Notes: generated from the letters alone by a model not told the origin. DNA of 64,000 nucleotides from Arthrobacter sp. P2b (GCF_900168295.1 NZ_FVZL01000012.1:1-64000), one strand, 5' to 3'. Shown: positions 7,554-17,341, numbered from the stretch's first letter. Program-made: numbers and translations.

Positions 7554-9104
7554 ATGACGTCGATTTGGTTGGACCGCAGCGAAACGTTCACTTCTGATCC
7601 GTTTGAGCCCGACAGCAAGTACGACACCGTGGTGGCAGGGGCCGGGCTGACCGGCCTGGTCACCGCCTTGCTGTTGGCGCGCTCCGGACAGAAGGTACTG
7701 GTGATCGAGGCACGGTTCCCCGGAGCTGTGACCACCGGGAATACCACCGCCAAAGTGACCCTGCTGCAAGGCACCTTCCTGTCCCAGCTCGCCCGCCAGT
7801 ACTCCGCCAAACAGGTCCAGGCGTATGTTGATGCGAACCGTGAAGGCCAGGCGTGGCTGCTGCGCTACCTGGACGAACACCAGGTGCCCTACCAGCGCCG
7901 GGACGCCTACACCTACGCCGCCACCCCGCAGGGCACCGAAAAACTGCGGGAGGAGGTCAGTGCCGGCACCACCGCCGGACTGGACATGGAGTACGTGCGC
8001 GACGCCGGCCTTCCCTTTGCCGTGCACGGCGCCGTCCGGCTCCCCGACCAGGCCCAGATCAACCCGATGCAGGTCCTGGACGCACTGATGGCGGACATCC
8101 GGAGCCGCGGCGGCACCATCGTCAGCGGGGTGCGCCTGCGGGACGTCACCGGCGACATTCCCTCAGCCGTGAAGACGGACCGCGGCAGCGTGCGGGCGGA
8201 CCGGGTGGTGCTCGCCACCGGCATCCCCGTCCTCGACCGGGGCCTGTACTTCGCCAAGCTGAAGCCGAGCCGTTCCTATGCCGCAGCACTTCAGCTGCAG
8301 GAAGGGCAGGAGCCGCCTCCGGGCATGTACATCTCGGTGGAGCAGCCCACCCACTCGCTCCGGGACTTCGAGCACAACGGCCGCAGGCTCCTGCTGGTGG
8401 GCGGCCACGGACACCACGTCGGACGTGCACAATCGGAAAAAGCCCATCTTGCCGGGCTGCTCGACTGGTCCCGGCAGCACTACCCGGGTGCGGTCACCAC
8501 GCATACGTGGTCCGCCCAGGATTACATGGCCACCAACCTGATGCCGTTCTTCGGCAAGCTCCCCCGGGGTAAAGGGCACGTCTATTTCGGCACGGGCTAC
8601 AACAAATGGGGCATGACCAACGCCGTTGCGGCAGCGGTGGGAATCTCAGCGGATATCCTGGGCGGCCAGGTGCCGTGGGCGGATACCATCCATCACCGGG
8701 TCACGTCCCCCTCCGGTGCACTCTCCGCGGTAGCACTCAACGCCGGAGTTGCCGCCAAGCTTGCATCCGGCTGGGGGCAGCTGGCCGCGGAAGGGCTGAA
8801 AACCGAAGGCGCCAAGGCGCTGAAGACGGGCAAGGAGCAACCTGCCCCGGCGGCGGCGCCGGTGGTGCCGGCCGAAGGCCAGGGCGAGGTTTACCGGGAG
8901 GGAACGCGGCCCGTAGCTGCCTCGACTGTGGACGGGACCACGTGCAAGCTGTCTGCTGTCTGCACCCACCTTGGCGGCATCGTGCATTGGAACGACAGTG
9001 AACTGACGTGGGACTGCCCCCTGCACGGTTCCCGGTTCAGCAGTGAGGGCAAGCTCCTGGAGGGCCCGGCCACCCGGGACCTCCCCCAGGCCGGAAAGGC
9101 TTGA
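7554..9104 (+). CDS. FAD-dependent oxidoreductase with C-terminal Rieske [2Fe-2S] domain
   Basis: A 516-residue soluble two-domain redox protein. Residues about 25-60 form a Rossmann FAD-binding fold with GAGLTGLVTALLLARSG and the ribose-binding acidic end VLVIEA; the DAO-type catalytic region continues to about 400. The Rieske domain follows a short Ala/Pro linker, with ligands Cys470-X-His472 in CTHLGG and Cys488-XX-His491 in CPLHGS. The same fusion is known in actinobacteria and Bacillus (YhfW-like), with unknown substrate; no partner ferredoxin reductase lies nearby. A site (CCGGAGGCAGG) precedes ATG 7554. It is divergent from the DUF4383 gene and its stop lies 56 bases before the Lhr start. 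Confidence 0.9.
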   Translation: MTSIWLDRSETFTSDPFEPDSKYDTVVAGAGLTGLVTALLLARSGQKVLVIEARFPGAVTTGNTTAKVTLLQGTFLSQLARQYSAKQVQAYVDANREGQAWLLRYLDEHQVPYQRRDAYTYAATPQGTEKLREEVSAGTTAGLDMEYVRDAGLPFAVHGAVRLPDQAQINPMQVLDALMADIRSRGGTIVSGVRLRDVTGDIPSAVKTDRGSVRADRVVLATGIPVLDRGLYFAKLKPSRSYAAALQLQEGQEPPPGMYISVEQPTHSLRDFEHNGRRLLLVGGHGHHVGRAQSEKAHLAGLLDWSRQHYPGAVTTHTWSAQDYMATNLMPFFGKLPRGKGHVYFGTGYNKWGMTNAVAAAVGISADILGGQVPWADTIHHRVTSPSGALSAVALNAGVAAKLASGWGQLAAEGLKTEGAKALKTGKEQPAPAAAPVVPAEGQGEVYREGTRPVAASTVDGTTCKLSAVCTHLGGIVHWNDSELTWDCPLHGSRFSSEGKLLEGPATRDLPQAGKA

Positions 9105-9160
9105 GCGGGCGTTCCCGAGGCACCGGCATCCCTGTCGGTGCCTTGGGGCATGATGGAGGC

Positions 9161-12100
9161 ATGAACCAGGAACAGCCTTACGGCAGCGGCACGGACGCCG
9201 GTGCGGCCGCGCCCATGGGCCAGTTCAGCAGGCCCACCCGCGACTGGTTCCTGGGCGCCTTTTCCGAGCCCACCCCCGCGCAGGCAGGGGCATGGAACGC
9301 CATCTCCTCGGGCTCCCACGCGCTCGTGGTCGCCCCTACGGGTTCGGGCAAAACGCTTGCCGCTTTCCTCTGGGCCCTGGATCGGCTCCTCTCCTCTGCA
9401 GCAGCAAGCCCCGAACCCGAAGCTGCCGGTCCCGCGGTTTCTGCCGCCGGGTCAAAGGGAGCAGCAAAGGGCCGGCGCCCGCGGGCTCCCAAGCGGAAAA
9501 CCCGGGTCCTCTACATTTCGCCGCTGAAGGCGCTGGGCGTGGACGTGGAACGGAACCTCCGCTCCCCGCTCATCGGCATCACGCAGACCGCCAAGCGCCT
9601 GGGACTGCCCGCGCCGCTGATCACCGTGGGAGTCCGGTCCGGGGACACCACCACGTCGGACCGGCGGGCGCTGCTCAGCAACCCGCCGGACATCCTGATC
9701 ACCACGCCCGAGTCCCTGTTCCTGATGCTGACGTCCCGGGCCCGCGAGACCCTCACCGAGGTGGACACCATCATCGTTGACGAGGTCCACGCCGTGGCAG
9801 GAACCAAGCGCGGCGCGCATCTCGCCGTCTCCCTTGAACGGCTGGATGCCCTGCTGCCCAAACCCGCCCAGCGGATCGGGCTCTCCGCCACCGTGGAACC
9901 CCGGGAGCTCGTGGCCCAGTTCCTGGCGGGCACGGCGCCGGTGGAAATCGTTGCGCCGCCCGCGCAGAAGAACTGGGACCTCACGGTTTCGGTCCCTGTG
10001 GAGGACATGTCCGACCTCCAGGGTGCGGCCGGGGCCTTCGATTCGGGTCCTGCCTCCGGCCTCCAGCCCCAGGCGTCCATCTGGCCGCACGTGGAGGAGA
10101 AGATCGTTGACCTGGTGCTTGCCAACCAGTCCACCATCGTTTTCGCCAACTCCCGGCGGCTGTCCGAACGGCTGACGGCCCGCCTGAACGAGATCTACGC
10201 CGAACGCCAGCTGGTGGCCGTGGGCGGCGGCTGGGACGATCCCGGCGCGGAAGGGCTGGACGCCGGCGGTGCCTCCGCGCCTGGCGTCCCGCCGTCGGGC
10301 GTTCCAGCCTCCACCGCCACGCCGGCGCACATGATGGCCCAGGCGGGAAGCTCGGCGGGAGCTGATCCAGTGCTCGCCCGGGCCCACCACGGCTCGGTCT
10401 CCAAGGACCAGCGGGCACTCATCGAGGATGACCTCAAATCCGGCCGGCTGCGGTGTGTGGTGGCCACGTCCTCGCTGGAACTCGGCATCGACATGGGCGC
10501 CGTGGACCTGGTGGTGCAGGTGGAATCCCCGCCGTCCGTAGCCAGCGGCCTGCAGCGGGTGGGCCGCGCCGGCCACCAGGTGGGGGAAGTTTCCCAGGGT
10601 GTGCTGTTCCCCAAGCACCGCGCGGACCTGGTCCACACCGCCATCACGGTGGAACGGATGCTCGGGGGCAAGATCGAGCGGCTCAGCATCCCCGCGAACC
10701 CGCTGGATATCCTGGCCCAGCAGACCGTCGCCGCCACCGCACTGGGCAGCATCGACGTCGAGGAATGGTTCAGTACGGTGCGCCGCTCGGCCCCCTTCGC
10801 GTCGCTCCCCCGCTCGGCGTTCGAGGCCACCCTTGATCTGCTGGCGGGCCGTTACCCGTCGGACGAATTCGCCGAGCTCCGCCCCCGGATCGTCTGGGAC
10901 CGCAATGCCGGCACCATCGAAGGGCGGCCGGGTGCCCAGCGCCTGGCCGTCACGTCGGGCGGCACCATCCCGGACCGCGGACTGTTCGGTGTCTACATCA
11001 TCGGGACCGAGCTTGAGGGCTCGGCGTCGCCGTCCGCCGACGGCAAGCCCGCCCCTGCCCCCAAGGGAGGCCGGCGCGTCGGCGAACTGGACGAGGAAAT
11101 GGTCTACGAATCCCGGGTGGGGGACGTCTTTGCCCTGGGGGCCACCAGCTGGAAAATCGAGGACATCACGCACGACCGCGTGCTGGTGTCGCCCGCCTTC
11201 GGCCAGCCCGGCAAGCTGCCGTTCTGGAAGGGCGATTCTCTGGGCCGGCCCGTGGACCTGGGCCGCGCCCTCGGCGCCTTCGTCCGCGAACTCTCCGCGT
11301 CGGACGCCGGCCCTGCCACCGAGCGCTGCAAAGCGAGCGGCCTGGACGAGTTCGCTGCCAACAACCTGATCCAGTACCTGACGGAACAGAAGCAGGCCAC
11401 CGAGGTGGTCCCCAGCGACACCACGCTGGTGGTGGAGCGGTTCCACGACGAGCTGGGCGACTGGCGCGTCATCCTGCACAGCCCGTTCGGCATGCCCGTC
11501 CACGCCCCGTGGGCCCTCGCCGTCGGGCAGCGCCTGCACCAGCGGTACGGGCTGGACGGCTCGGCCATGGCGGCCGACGACGGCATCGTCCTGCGCGTTC
11601 CCATGATGGAGGACGAGCCGCCGGGCGCCGAGCTGTTCCTCTTTGATCCGGAGGAGCTGGAGCAGATTGTCACCGCGGAGGTAGGCGGCAGCGCACTCTT
11701 CGCCTCCCGGTTCCGGGAATGCGCCGCCCGGGCCCTGCTGCTCCCCCGCCAGACCCCGGGGAAGCGGCAGCCCCTCTGGCAGCAGCGGCAGCGCTCGGCG
11801 CAGTTGCTGGATGTGGCCCGGAAGTACCCCACGTTCCCCATCGTGCTGGAAACCGTCCGGGAATGCCTGCAGGATGTGTACGATCTCCCTGCGTTGAAGG
11901 ACATCGCAGCCTCTGTGGAACGGCGGGAGCTGCGGATCGTGCAGACCACCACGTCGCAGCCGTCGCCGTTCGCCAAGTCCCTCCTGTTCGGTTACGTGGC
12001 CCAGTTCCTGTATGAGGGCGATTCCCCGCTGGCCGAGCGGCGGGCCGCAGCCCTGGCCCTGGATTCCACCCTCCTCAACGAACTGCTGGGACGCGTTGAA

Positions 12101-14200
12101 CTGCGCGAACTCCTGGACGCCAAGGTCATCGAAGCCACCGAACGTGAGCTGCAGCGGCTGGTCCCGGACCGGCGGGCGCGGGGCCTCGAAGGCGTGGCCG
12201 ACCTGCTGCGGCTGCTCGGCCCGCTGGCGCCGGAGGAGGCTGCGGCACGTCTCCAGGCGGAGGCAGACGCCGACGCGCCGGCCGACGCCGCGCTGGCCAC
12301 CGCACACCTGCTCGCGCTGCAGCGCGCCAACCGCGCCATCAAGGTCAATATCGGCGGGGTGGAGCGCTTCGCTGCCGTCGAGGACGCCGCCCGGCTCCGG
12401 GATGCCCTCGGCGTCCCGCTGCCCATGGGTGTGCCGCTGGCCTTTATCGAGCCGGTGGCCGATCCACTGGGAGACCTCGTTTCCCGGTACGCCCGGACCC
12501 ACGGGCCCTTCACCTCAGGTGAGGCGGCAGCGCGGCTGGGACTCGGCGTGGCGGTGGTGGGCACGGCCCTGAAACGGCTCGCCGCGGACGGCCGGGTAGT
12601 GGAGGGTGAGTTCCGCCCGCACGCAACGGAGCCGGAAAACACCTCCAACCCTGTAGAAGCGGAGGCCCCGGAAGATCCTGAAACGGCGCTGGATGTCGAA
12701 GCGGGGCCGGAAGAAAGTCTCCTGTCGCCGGCACCACAGGCCGTTCCCCACACTGCTGTCAGCGAATGGTGTGATGCCGAGGTGCTGCGCAAGCTCCGGC
12801 GCCGTTCGCTGGCTGCCCTGCGTGCCGAAGTTGAGCCGGTGGACGCCGCCGCCTACGGGCGTTTCCTGCCTGCCTGGCAGCACGTCAGGGTTCCCGGAAC
12901 CGGCCGGGGGCAGCCGTCGCTGCGCGGCCTCGACGGCATCGTCACCGCCATCGACCAGCTCTCCGGGGTACCGGTGCCGGCGTCCGCCTGGGAACCGCTC
13001 ATCCTGGCCAGCCGGGTGTCCAACTACCAGCCGGCCATGCTGGATGAGCTGATGGCTGCCGGGGAAGTTTTGTGGTCCGGCGCCGGGGCTTTGCCGGGGA
13101 ACGACGGCTGGGTCAGCCTGCACCTGGCGGATTCGGCGGAACTGACCCTGAACCCGGCGCCGGAGTACGAGCCGGGTGATGCCGGGCAGCGCCTCCTGGA
13201 CCATCTGCGGAACAACGGCGGCGGCTACTTTTTCCGCCAGCTGACGGACGTCGCCGGCGGCATGGACACCGTACTCAGCGACCAGGAGGTGGTGACGGCG
13301 CTGTGGGAGCTGGCGTGGGCAGGGCGCATCACCGGTGACACCTTCGCTCCCGTCCGGGCCCTCATTGCGGGCGGCCACACGGCGCACCGCCAGGTGGCCC
13401 GCGCACCACGGGCCCGGGCACCGCGGCTGAGCAGGCTGGGCCGTTCACACGGCAACGGGCTCATGGGCTCTCCGGGCCTGGCCGGCGGCCGCTACGGCAC
13501 CTCAGGTGCTGCCGCCACTCCGCCCATGGCCGCCGGCCGCTGGTCTGCGCTTCCTGAACCGGAACTGGACGCCACCATCCATGCCCGCGCCACCGCCGAA
13601 CTCCTGCTGGACCGGTACGGGGTGGTCACCCGGGGTTCGGTCATGGCCGAGCAGATCCTGGGCGGCTTCGGCCTGATGTACAAGGTACTGGCCCGGCTTG
13701 AAGAAGCAGGGCGCTGCCGCCGCGGCTACTTCATCGAACACCTCGGGGCTGCCCAGTTCGCTGTTCCGGCCACTGTGGACCGGCTCCGCTCCTACGCGGA
13801 GGACACCCAGCTCGCCAAGCCCGATCCCGTCGCTCTGGCACTCGCGGCCACCGACCCCGCCAATCCCTACGGCGCTGCCCTGCCCTGGCCAGCCCTGCAG
13901 GACGAGGCCGGAACCGGGCACCGCCCGGGACGCAAGGCAGGGGCCCTTGTTGTCCTGGTGGACGGAGCGCTGGTCCTTTATGTGGAACGCGGAGGGAAGA
14001 CGCTTTTGGCTTTCAATGACGACGAAGCCGTCCTGGCCGCCGCGGGCGCGGCGCTGGTGGGTATTGTGGCCCGGGGCGCGGTGGACAAGCTGATCATGGA
14101 GAAGGTGAACGGGCACGGCATTCTGGACACCCCTGTGGCGGCCGCCCTCAGCTCCGCGGGGGCCTACTCCACGCCGAAGGGATTGCGGATCCGTGCCTGA
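9161..14200 (+). CDS. lhr: ATP-dependent DNA helicase Lhr
   Basis: A large (1,679-residue) superfamily 2 DNA helicase, a 3'-5' ATP-dependent translocase involved in DNA repair. Visible motifs: Walker A APTGSGKT at about residues 58-65, the DEVH box in IIVDEVHAVAG near 205, SATVEP (motif III), TSSLELGIDMGAVD and QRVGRAGHQ (motifs V and VI), then the Lhr-specific winged-helix and beta-barrel parts and the long C-terminal extension of full-length Lhr. Insertions rich in Ala/Gly/Pro lie between motifs Ia and IV. Start ATG 9161 is chosen over an upstream in-frame TTG because a -10-like CATGAT ends 6 bases before it. The 3' end overlaps the Nei2 glycosylase gene by 8 bases, so the two are co-translated. 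Confidence 0.95.
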   Translation: MNQEQPYGSGTDAGAAAPMGQFSRPTRDWFLGAFSEPTPAQAGAWNAISSGSHALVVAPTGSGKTLAAFLWALDRLLSSAAASPEPEAAGPAVSAAGSKGAAKGRRPRAPKRKTRVLYISPLKALGVDVERNLRSPLIGITQTAKRLGLPAPLITVGVRSGDTTTSDRRALLSNPPDILITTPESLFLMLTSRARETLTEVDTIIVDEVHAVAGTKRGAHLAVSLERLDALLPKPAQRIGLSATVEPRELVAQFLAGTAPVEIVAPPAQKNWDLTVSVPVEDMSDLQGAAGAFDSGPASGLQPQASIWPHVEEKIVDLVLANQSTIVFANSRRLSERLTARLNEIYAERQLVAVGGGWDDPGAEGLDAGGASAPGVPPSGVPASTATPAHMMAQAGSSAGADPVLARAHHGSVSKDQRALIEDDLKSGRLRCVVATSSLELGIDMGAVDLVVQVESPPSVASGLQRVGRAGHQVGEVSQGVLFPKHRADLVHTAITVERMLGGKIERLSIPANPLDILAQQTVAATALGSIDVEEWFSTVRRSAPFASLPRSAFEATLDLLAGRYPSDEFAELRPRIVWDRNAGTIEGRPGAQRLAVTSGGTIPDRGLFGVYIIGTELEGSASPSADGKPAPAPKGGRRVGELDEEMVYESRVGDVFALGATSWKIEDITHDRVLVSPAFGQPGKLPFWKGDSLGRPVDLGRALGAFVRELSASDAGPATERCKASGLDEFAANNLIQYLTEQKQATEVVPSDTTLVVERFHDELGDWRVILHSPFGMPVHAPWALAVGQRLHQRYGLDGSAMAADDGIVLRVPMMEDEPPGAELFLFDPEELEQIVTAEVGGSALFASRFRECAARALLLPRQTPGKRQPLWQQRQRSAQLLDVARKYPTFPIVLETVRECLQDVYDLPALKDIAASVERRELRIVQTTTSQPSPFAKSLLFGYVAQFLYEGDSPLAERRAAALALDSTLLNELLGRVELRELLDAKVIEATERELQRLVPDRRARGLEGVADLLRLLGPLAPEEAAARLQAEADADAPADAALATAHLLALQRANRAIKVNIGGVERFAAVEDAARLRDALGVPLPMGVPLAFIEPVADPLGDLVSRYARTHGPFTSGEAAARLGLGVAVVGTALKRLAADGRVVEGEFRPHATEPENTSNPVEAEAPEDPETALDVEAGPEESLLSPAPQAVPHTAVSEWCDAEVLRKLRRRSLAALRAEVEPVDAAAYGRFLPAWQHVRVPGTGRGQPSLRGLDGIVTAIDQLSGVPVPASAWEPLILASRVSNYQPAMLDELMAAGEVLWSGAGALPGNDGWVSLHLADSAELTLNPAPEYEPGDAGQRLLDHLRNNGGGYFFRQLTDVAGGMDTVLSDQEVVTALWELAWAGRITGDTFAPVRALIAGGHTAHRQVARAPRARAPRLSRLGRSHGNGLMGSPGLAGGRYGTSGAAATPPMAAGRWSALPEPELDATIHARATAELLLDRYGVVTRGSVMAEQILGGFGLMYKVLARLEEAGRCRRGYFIEHLGAAQFAVPATVDRLRSYAEDTQLAKPDPVALALAATDPANPYGAALPWPALQDEAGTGHRPGRKAGALVVLVDGALVLYVERGGKTLLAFNDDEAVLAAAGAALVGIVARGAVDKLIMEKVNGHGILDTPVAAALSSAGAYSTPKGLRIRA

Positions 14201-15023
14201 GGGTGATTCCGTCTGGCGTGCCGCCAACCAGCTGCACCAGGCCCTGGCCGGGCAGACCCTGCTGGCCTCCGATTTCCGCGTCCCACGCTTCGCCACCCTT
14301 AACCTGGCCGGTTGGACGGTGGCCGAGGTGGTGCCCCGCGGAAAACACCTCCTGATGCGGGTGGTAAGCCCTGATGACAAGAAGCTCACCATCCATTCGC
14401 ACCTGAAGATGGAGGGAACCTGGCAGGTCTATCCACCCGGCGGCAGGTGGCGCAAACCCGGCTTCACCGCACGGTGCGTCCTGCGCACCAAAGCCGCGGA
14501 CGCCGTCGGATTTTCCCTGGGCCTGCTGGAAGTTGTGGCCACCGACAAAGAAGACTCCGTTGTGGGGTTCCTCGGCCCGGACCTCCTGGGCCCGGACTGG
14601 GACCTGGATGAGGCCGAACGCCGGGTCCGCGCCGCGCCGGACGTTCCCGTGGGAGTGGCCCTTCTGGACCAGCGGAACCTTGCCGGAATCGGCAACATCT
14701 ACCGGTGCGAGACCTGCTTCCTCTCCGGCGTGCATCCCGCCACTCCTGTCTCCGGGGTCGAAGATGTGCGGACCATGATGACGGACGCCAAACAGCTGCT
14801 GGAGGTCAACCTCGGCCCCGGGCGCCGCGTCACCATCCTCAATGCCCGCGGGTTGCCGGTAGGCAGGATGGCGGGACGTCCCGGGTACTGGGTCTACCGG
14901 CGCGAGCACCAGCCGTGCCTGAAATGCGGGACCCCCATCCGCCGCGGCCTGCTGGGCAAACCCAACGGCGATGAAGAGCGCGACATCTACTTCTGCCCCC
15001 GGTGCCAGCCGGCTCCGGCGTAG
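14193..15023 (+). CDS. nei2: Fpg/Nei family DNA glycosylase, Nei2-like
   Basis: A 276-residue base-excision-repair glycosylase/AP lyase. The catalytic N-terminus is intact (initiator Met then Pro2-Glu3: PEGDSVWRAA), the form with Asp-Ser typical of actinobacterial Nei rather than Fpg (PELPE). The helix-two-turn-helix region includes LLDQRNLAGIGNIYRCE with the DNA-binding asparagine, and the C-terminal zinc finger has Cys242, Cys245, Cys268 and Cys271. It starts at GTG 14193 inside the end of lhr, an arrangement shared with mycobacteria, supporting a joint role in repair. Substrates are probably oxidised pyrimidines. Confidence 0.92.
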   Translation: MPEGDSVWRAANQLHQALAGQTLLASDFRVPRFATLNLAGWTVAEVVPRGKHLLMRVVSPDDKKLTIHSHLKMEGTWQVYPPGGRWRKPGFTARCVLRTKAADAVGFSLGLLEVVATDKEDSVVGFLGPDLLGPDWDLDEAERRVRAAPDVPVGVALLDQRNLAGIGNIYRCETCFLSGVHPATPVSGVEDVRTMMTDAKQLLEVNLGPGRRVTILNARGLPVGRMAGRPGYWVYRREHQPCLKCGTPIRRGLLGKPNGDEERDIYFCPRCQPAPA

Positions 15024-15129
15024 GCGTGTCCTCGTACGCCGGTCCGCGGACGCCGGATCCTGGGGCTGGGGCGTTCTGTGGACACCGTTCAATGGTTGGC
15101 GCTCAGTGAGCCGCCTTCAGTGGCGGGCG

Positions 15130-15189
15130 CTCAGCGGACGGGCCCTCAGCGGACGGGCCATCAGCGGACGGGCCATCAGCGGACCGGCG
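15130..15189. repeat. four 15-bp tandem repeats at the 3' end of the YczE gene
   Basis: Four adjacent units of (C/A)TCAGCGGACGGGCC run through 15130-15189. The reverse-strand YczE gene stops at 15176-15178 inside the last unit, so the array covers its final codons and its downstream side. No spacers or protein-coding sense. Confidence 0.9.
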
Positions 15190-15796
15190 CGGGAGCCTCG
15201 CCGGCAGTCTCCGGCACGGCGGCGGGAACCATGAACAGCGGCAGCAGCAGCTGGACCAGTGGTCCGATGGCGAGCGCGTAGACCACCGTTCCCACGCCCA
15301 CCGAACCTCCCAGCAGCCAGCCGATGGCCAAGACCGTAATCTCGATGAGGGTGCGGGAAAGGCGGACCGTCCACCCGGTACGGCGCGCGAGTCCGGTCAT
15401 CAGGCCGTCGCGCGCTCCGGGGCCGAAACGGGCACCGATGTAGCAGGCTGAGGCCACGCCGTTCAGCAGGACGGCTCCCGCCAGCATCCCGATCTGGCCG
15501 CCCAGGTGGGGCATGGCGGGGATCACGGCCAGGCCGATATCCGCGAACACACCTACCAGGACGGCGTTGCACAGCGTGCCGAAACCGGGCCGTTGCCGCA
15601 GCGGGATCCACAGGAGCAGGACCAGGAAACTCACGATGATCACCACCAGCCCGACGCTCAGGCCGGTCCGGTTGGCCGTGCCTTGGTGGAAGACATCCCA
15701 CGGATCCAGTCCCAGGCCGGCCCTGATGAACATGGCAAGGGAAATGCCGTACATGGCAAGGCCGGTGAAGAGCTGGATCAGTCTGCGGGTCATCAT
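15176..15796 (-). CDS. yczE: YczE/YitT-type membrane protein
   Basis: A 206-residue integral membrane protein of the YczE family with five hydrophobic segments (for example LIQLFTGLAMYGISLAMFI near the start and VGLVVIIVSFLVLLLWI at about 50-67). The family signature GLGLDPWDVFHQG is present near residue 32-44. The start is set at ATG 15796 because GGAAGG lies 7 bases upstream; an earlier ATG at 15823 would run into the operator. The function of YczE is not established. It is divergent from a MocR-type regulator, the same pairing found in Bacillus and other actinobacteria (yczR-yczE), so that regulator almost surely controls it. Confidence 0.88.
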   Translation of the reverse strand: MMTRRLIQLFTGLAMYGISLAMFIRAGLGLDPWDVFHQGTANRTGLSVGLVVIIVSFLVLLLWIPLRQRPGFGTLCNAVLVGVFADIGLAVIPAMPHLGGQIGMLAGAVLLNGVASACYIGARFGPGARDGLMTGLARRTGWTVRLSRTLIEITVLAIGWLLGGSVGVGTVVYALAIGPLVQLLLPLFMVPAAVPETAGEAPAPVR

Positions 15797-15814
15797 GCAC
15801 ATACCTTCCCATGC

Positions 15815-15853
15815 AACTGGCATTGAATTGCATAGCCAGTTTGAGATACTGGC
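15815..15853. promoter_or_regulatory. MocR operator and overlapping promoter
   Basis: The inverted pair AACTGGC (15815-15821) / GCCAGTT (15835-15841), then a third half-site ACTGGC at 15848-15853, fills the gap between yczE and the MocR gene. TTGAAT (15823-15828) and GATACT (15845-15850), 16 bases apart, form a good promoter for the regulator; GATACT ends 6 bases before its ATG, so the message would be leaderless and binding would block it. Confidence 0.65.
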
Positions 15854-15856
15854 CCT

Positions 15857-17341
15857 ATGGCGCCTTCCGTTACCGCAGCATCACTGTCCCGCCTCCTCGG
15901 GACGTGGAACAACGGGACAGCTCCTGCCTACCGCAGTTTGGCGGACGTGGTGCGACTCCTCATCCTGGATGGCAGACTGCCGCTGGACACGGCATTGCCC
16001 AGCGAGCGCGCGCTCTCTGAAGCCCTGGGCGTCAGCCGGACCACCGTGACCGCCGCTTATGCCAGCCTCCGCGACCAGGGTTTCCTGAGCAGCGGGCAGG
16101 GCAGCCGCGGCAGGACGCGCATCCCCCAACTCACCCCGTTCGGGCCAGCGCTTGTGGGCCCGCCACAGTCCAGCCCCCACCCGGCCCTGGCCGCTCCCGG
16201 GCTCGCCGCACCGGACGGCCTGATCGACCTCGCGTACTCGGCCCTGCCGGCCAGTGGCGAGGTGGTGCACCGCGCCTTCGCCGCGGCCCTGACGGAACTT
16301 CCGGCGCTGCTGCCGGGCTTCGGGTACCACGCCATCGGCCTGCTGCCCCTGCGCCAGGCGATCGCGGACCGGTATACGGCAGCAGGAGTACCGACCCACG
16401 CCGGCCAGATCATGGTTACCTCCGGCGCCCAACATGCGCTGACCATCGTTATCCGTACCCTGGCGGACCGGCAGGACCGGGTCCTTGTGGAGCACCCCAG
16501 CTACCCCAACGCGCTTGACGCCATCCGGGCAGCCAGGTGCCGCCCCGTTCCGGTGGCCTTCGCGCCAGGAGGCTGGGACCTGCCGGCCCTGGAATCAACC
16601 CTTTCCCGGCAACGCCCGAAAATCGCCTACGTTGTGCCGGACTTCCACAATCCCACCGGCCTCGTCATGCCTGACTCCCAGCGCCGCAGGCTGGCCCGCG
16701 CCGCGTCCGCGGCCGGAACCGTCCTGGTGGTGGACGAGACCCTTCGTGAACTGAACCTCGACGGCGTCACCACCACCCCAGTGGCAGGCTTCAGTTCCGC
16801 CGTCGTCACCATCGGCTCGCTCAGCAAATCGCACTGGGCCGGCCTCCGGACCGGCTGGATCCGCGCGTCCGAACCCATGATCCAGCGGTTCGCAGCGGCC
16901 CGCACCACCCTTGACCTGGGCGGTCCGGCCATGGAACAGCTTGCAGCCGCCCATCTGGTCCGGGCACTTGATGAGCCGCTGCCCGCCCGGCTGCGGGCAC
17001 TTCGCGACAACCGGGAAGCACTGCTTGAACTGCTCGGGGAACACCTCCCGGAGTGGCAAACGATGCAGCCTGCCGGCGGCCTGTCCGTCTGGTGCCGGCT
17101 GCCCGAGCCGTCCAGCACCGCCCTGGCCGTCATCGCGCCGGACTTCGGCATCCGGCTGGCGGCCGGACCGCGGTTCGGAATCGGCGGCGCCTTCGAACGC
17201 AACCTGCGCGTGCCGTTCACGCTGCCGCCCGACCGGCTCGAGAGTGCGGTACTGGCACTTCGCGCCGCGCAGGACAGGCTCGACGCCGCCCCCCAGCTCC
17301 GGCGGACCCTCAAGAAAGCGCCGGCAGCTGCCATCGCCTGA
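15857..17341 (+). CDS. MocR/GntR-type regulator with aminotransferase domain (YczR-like)
   Basis: A 494-residue transcription factor. The first 80 or so residues are a GntR winged helix (LPSERALSEALGVSRTTVTAAYASLRDQGFL), followed by a fold type I aminotransferase domain that normally binds pyridoxal phosphate. The PLP lysine is Lys324 in SLSKSHWAG, and the aspartate that contacts the pyridine nitrogen lies in VVPDFHNPTG/VVDET, so the cofactor site looks intact. Start ATG 15857 sits 6 bases after a -10 element. It faces the YczE membrane-protein gene across a 60-base region with three matching half-sites, consistent with autoregulation and control of yczE. Effector unknown, perhaps PLP itself or an amino compound. 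Confidence 0.92.
   Translation: MAPSVTAASLSRLLGTWNNGTAPAYRSLADVVRLLILDGRLPLDTALPSERALSEALGVSRTTVTAAYASLRDQGFLSSGQGSRGRTRIPQLTPFGPALVGPPQSSPHPALAAPGLAAPDGLIDLAYSALPASGEVVHRAFAAALTELPALLPGFGYHAIGLLPLRQAIADRYTAAGVPTHAGQIMVTSGAQHALTIVIRTLADRQDRVLVEHPSYPNALDAIRAARCRPVPVAFAPGGWDLPALESTLSRQRPKIAYVVPDFHNPTGLVMPDSQRRRLARAASAAGTVLVVDETLRELNLDGVTTTPVAGFSSAVVTIGSLSKSHWAGLRTGWIRASEPMIQRFAAARTTLDLGGPAMEQLAAAHLVRALDEPLPARLRALRDNREALLELLGEHLPEWQTMQPAGGLSVWCRLPEPSSTALAVIAPDFGIRLAAGPRFGIGGAFERNLRVPFTLPPDRLESAVLALRAAQDRLDAAPQLRRTLKKAPAAAIA

Noticed and set aside
9452..12502. A 1,016-codon open frame antisense to lhr
   Set aside because: It is a by-product of high third-position GC in lhr; the translation is rich in His/Arg/Gly/Gln, has no domain, and overlaps a certain gene.
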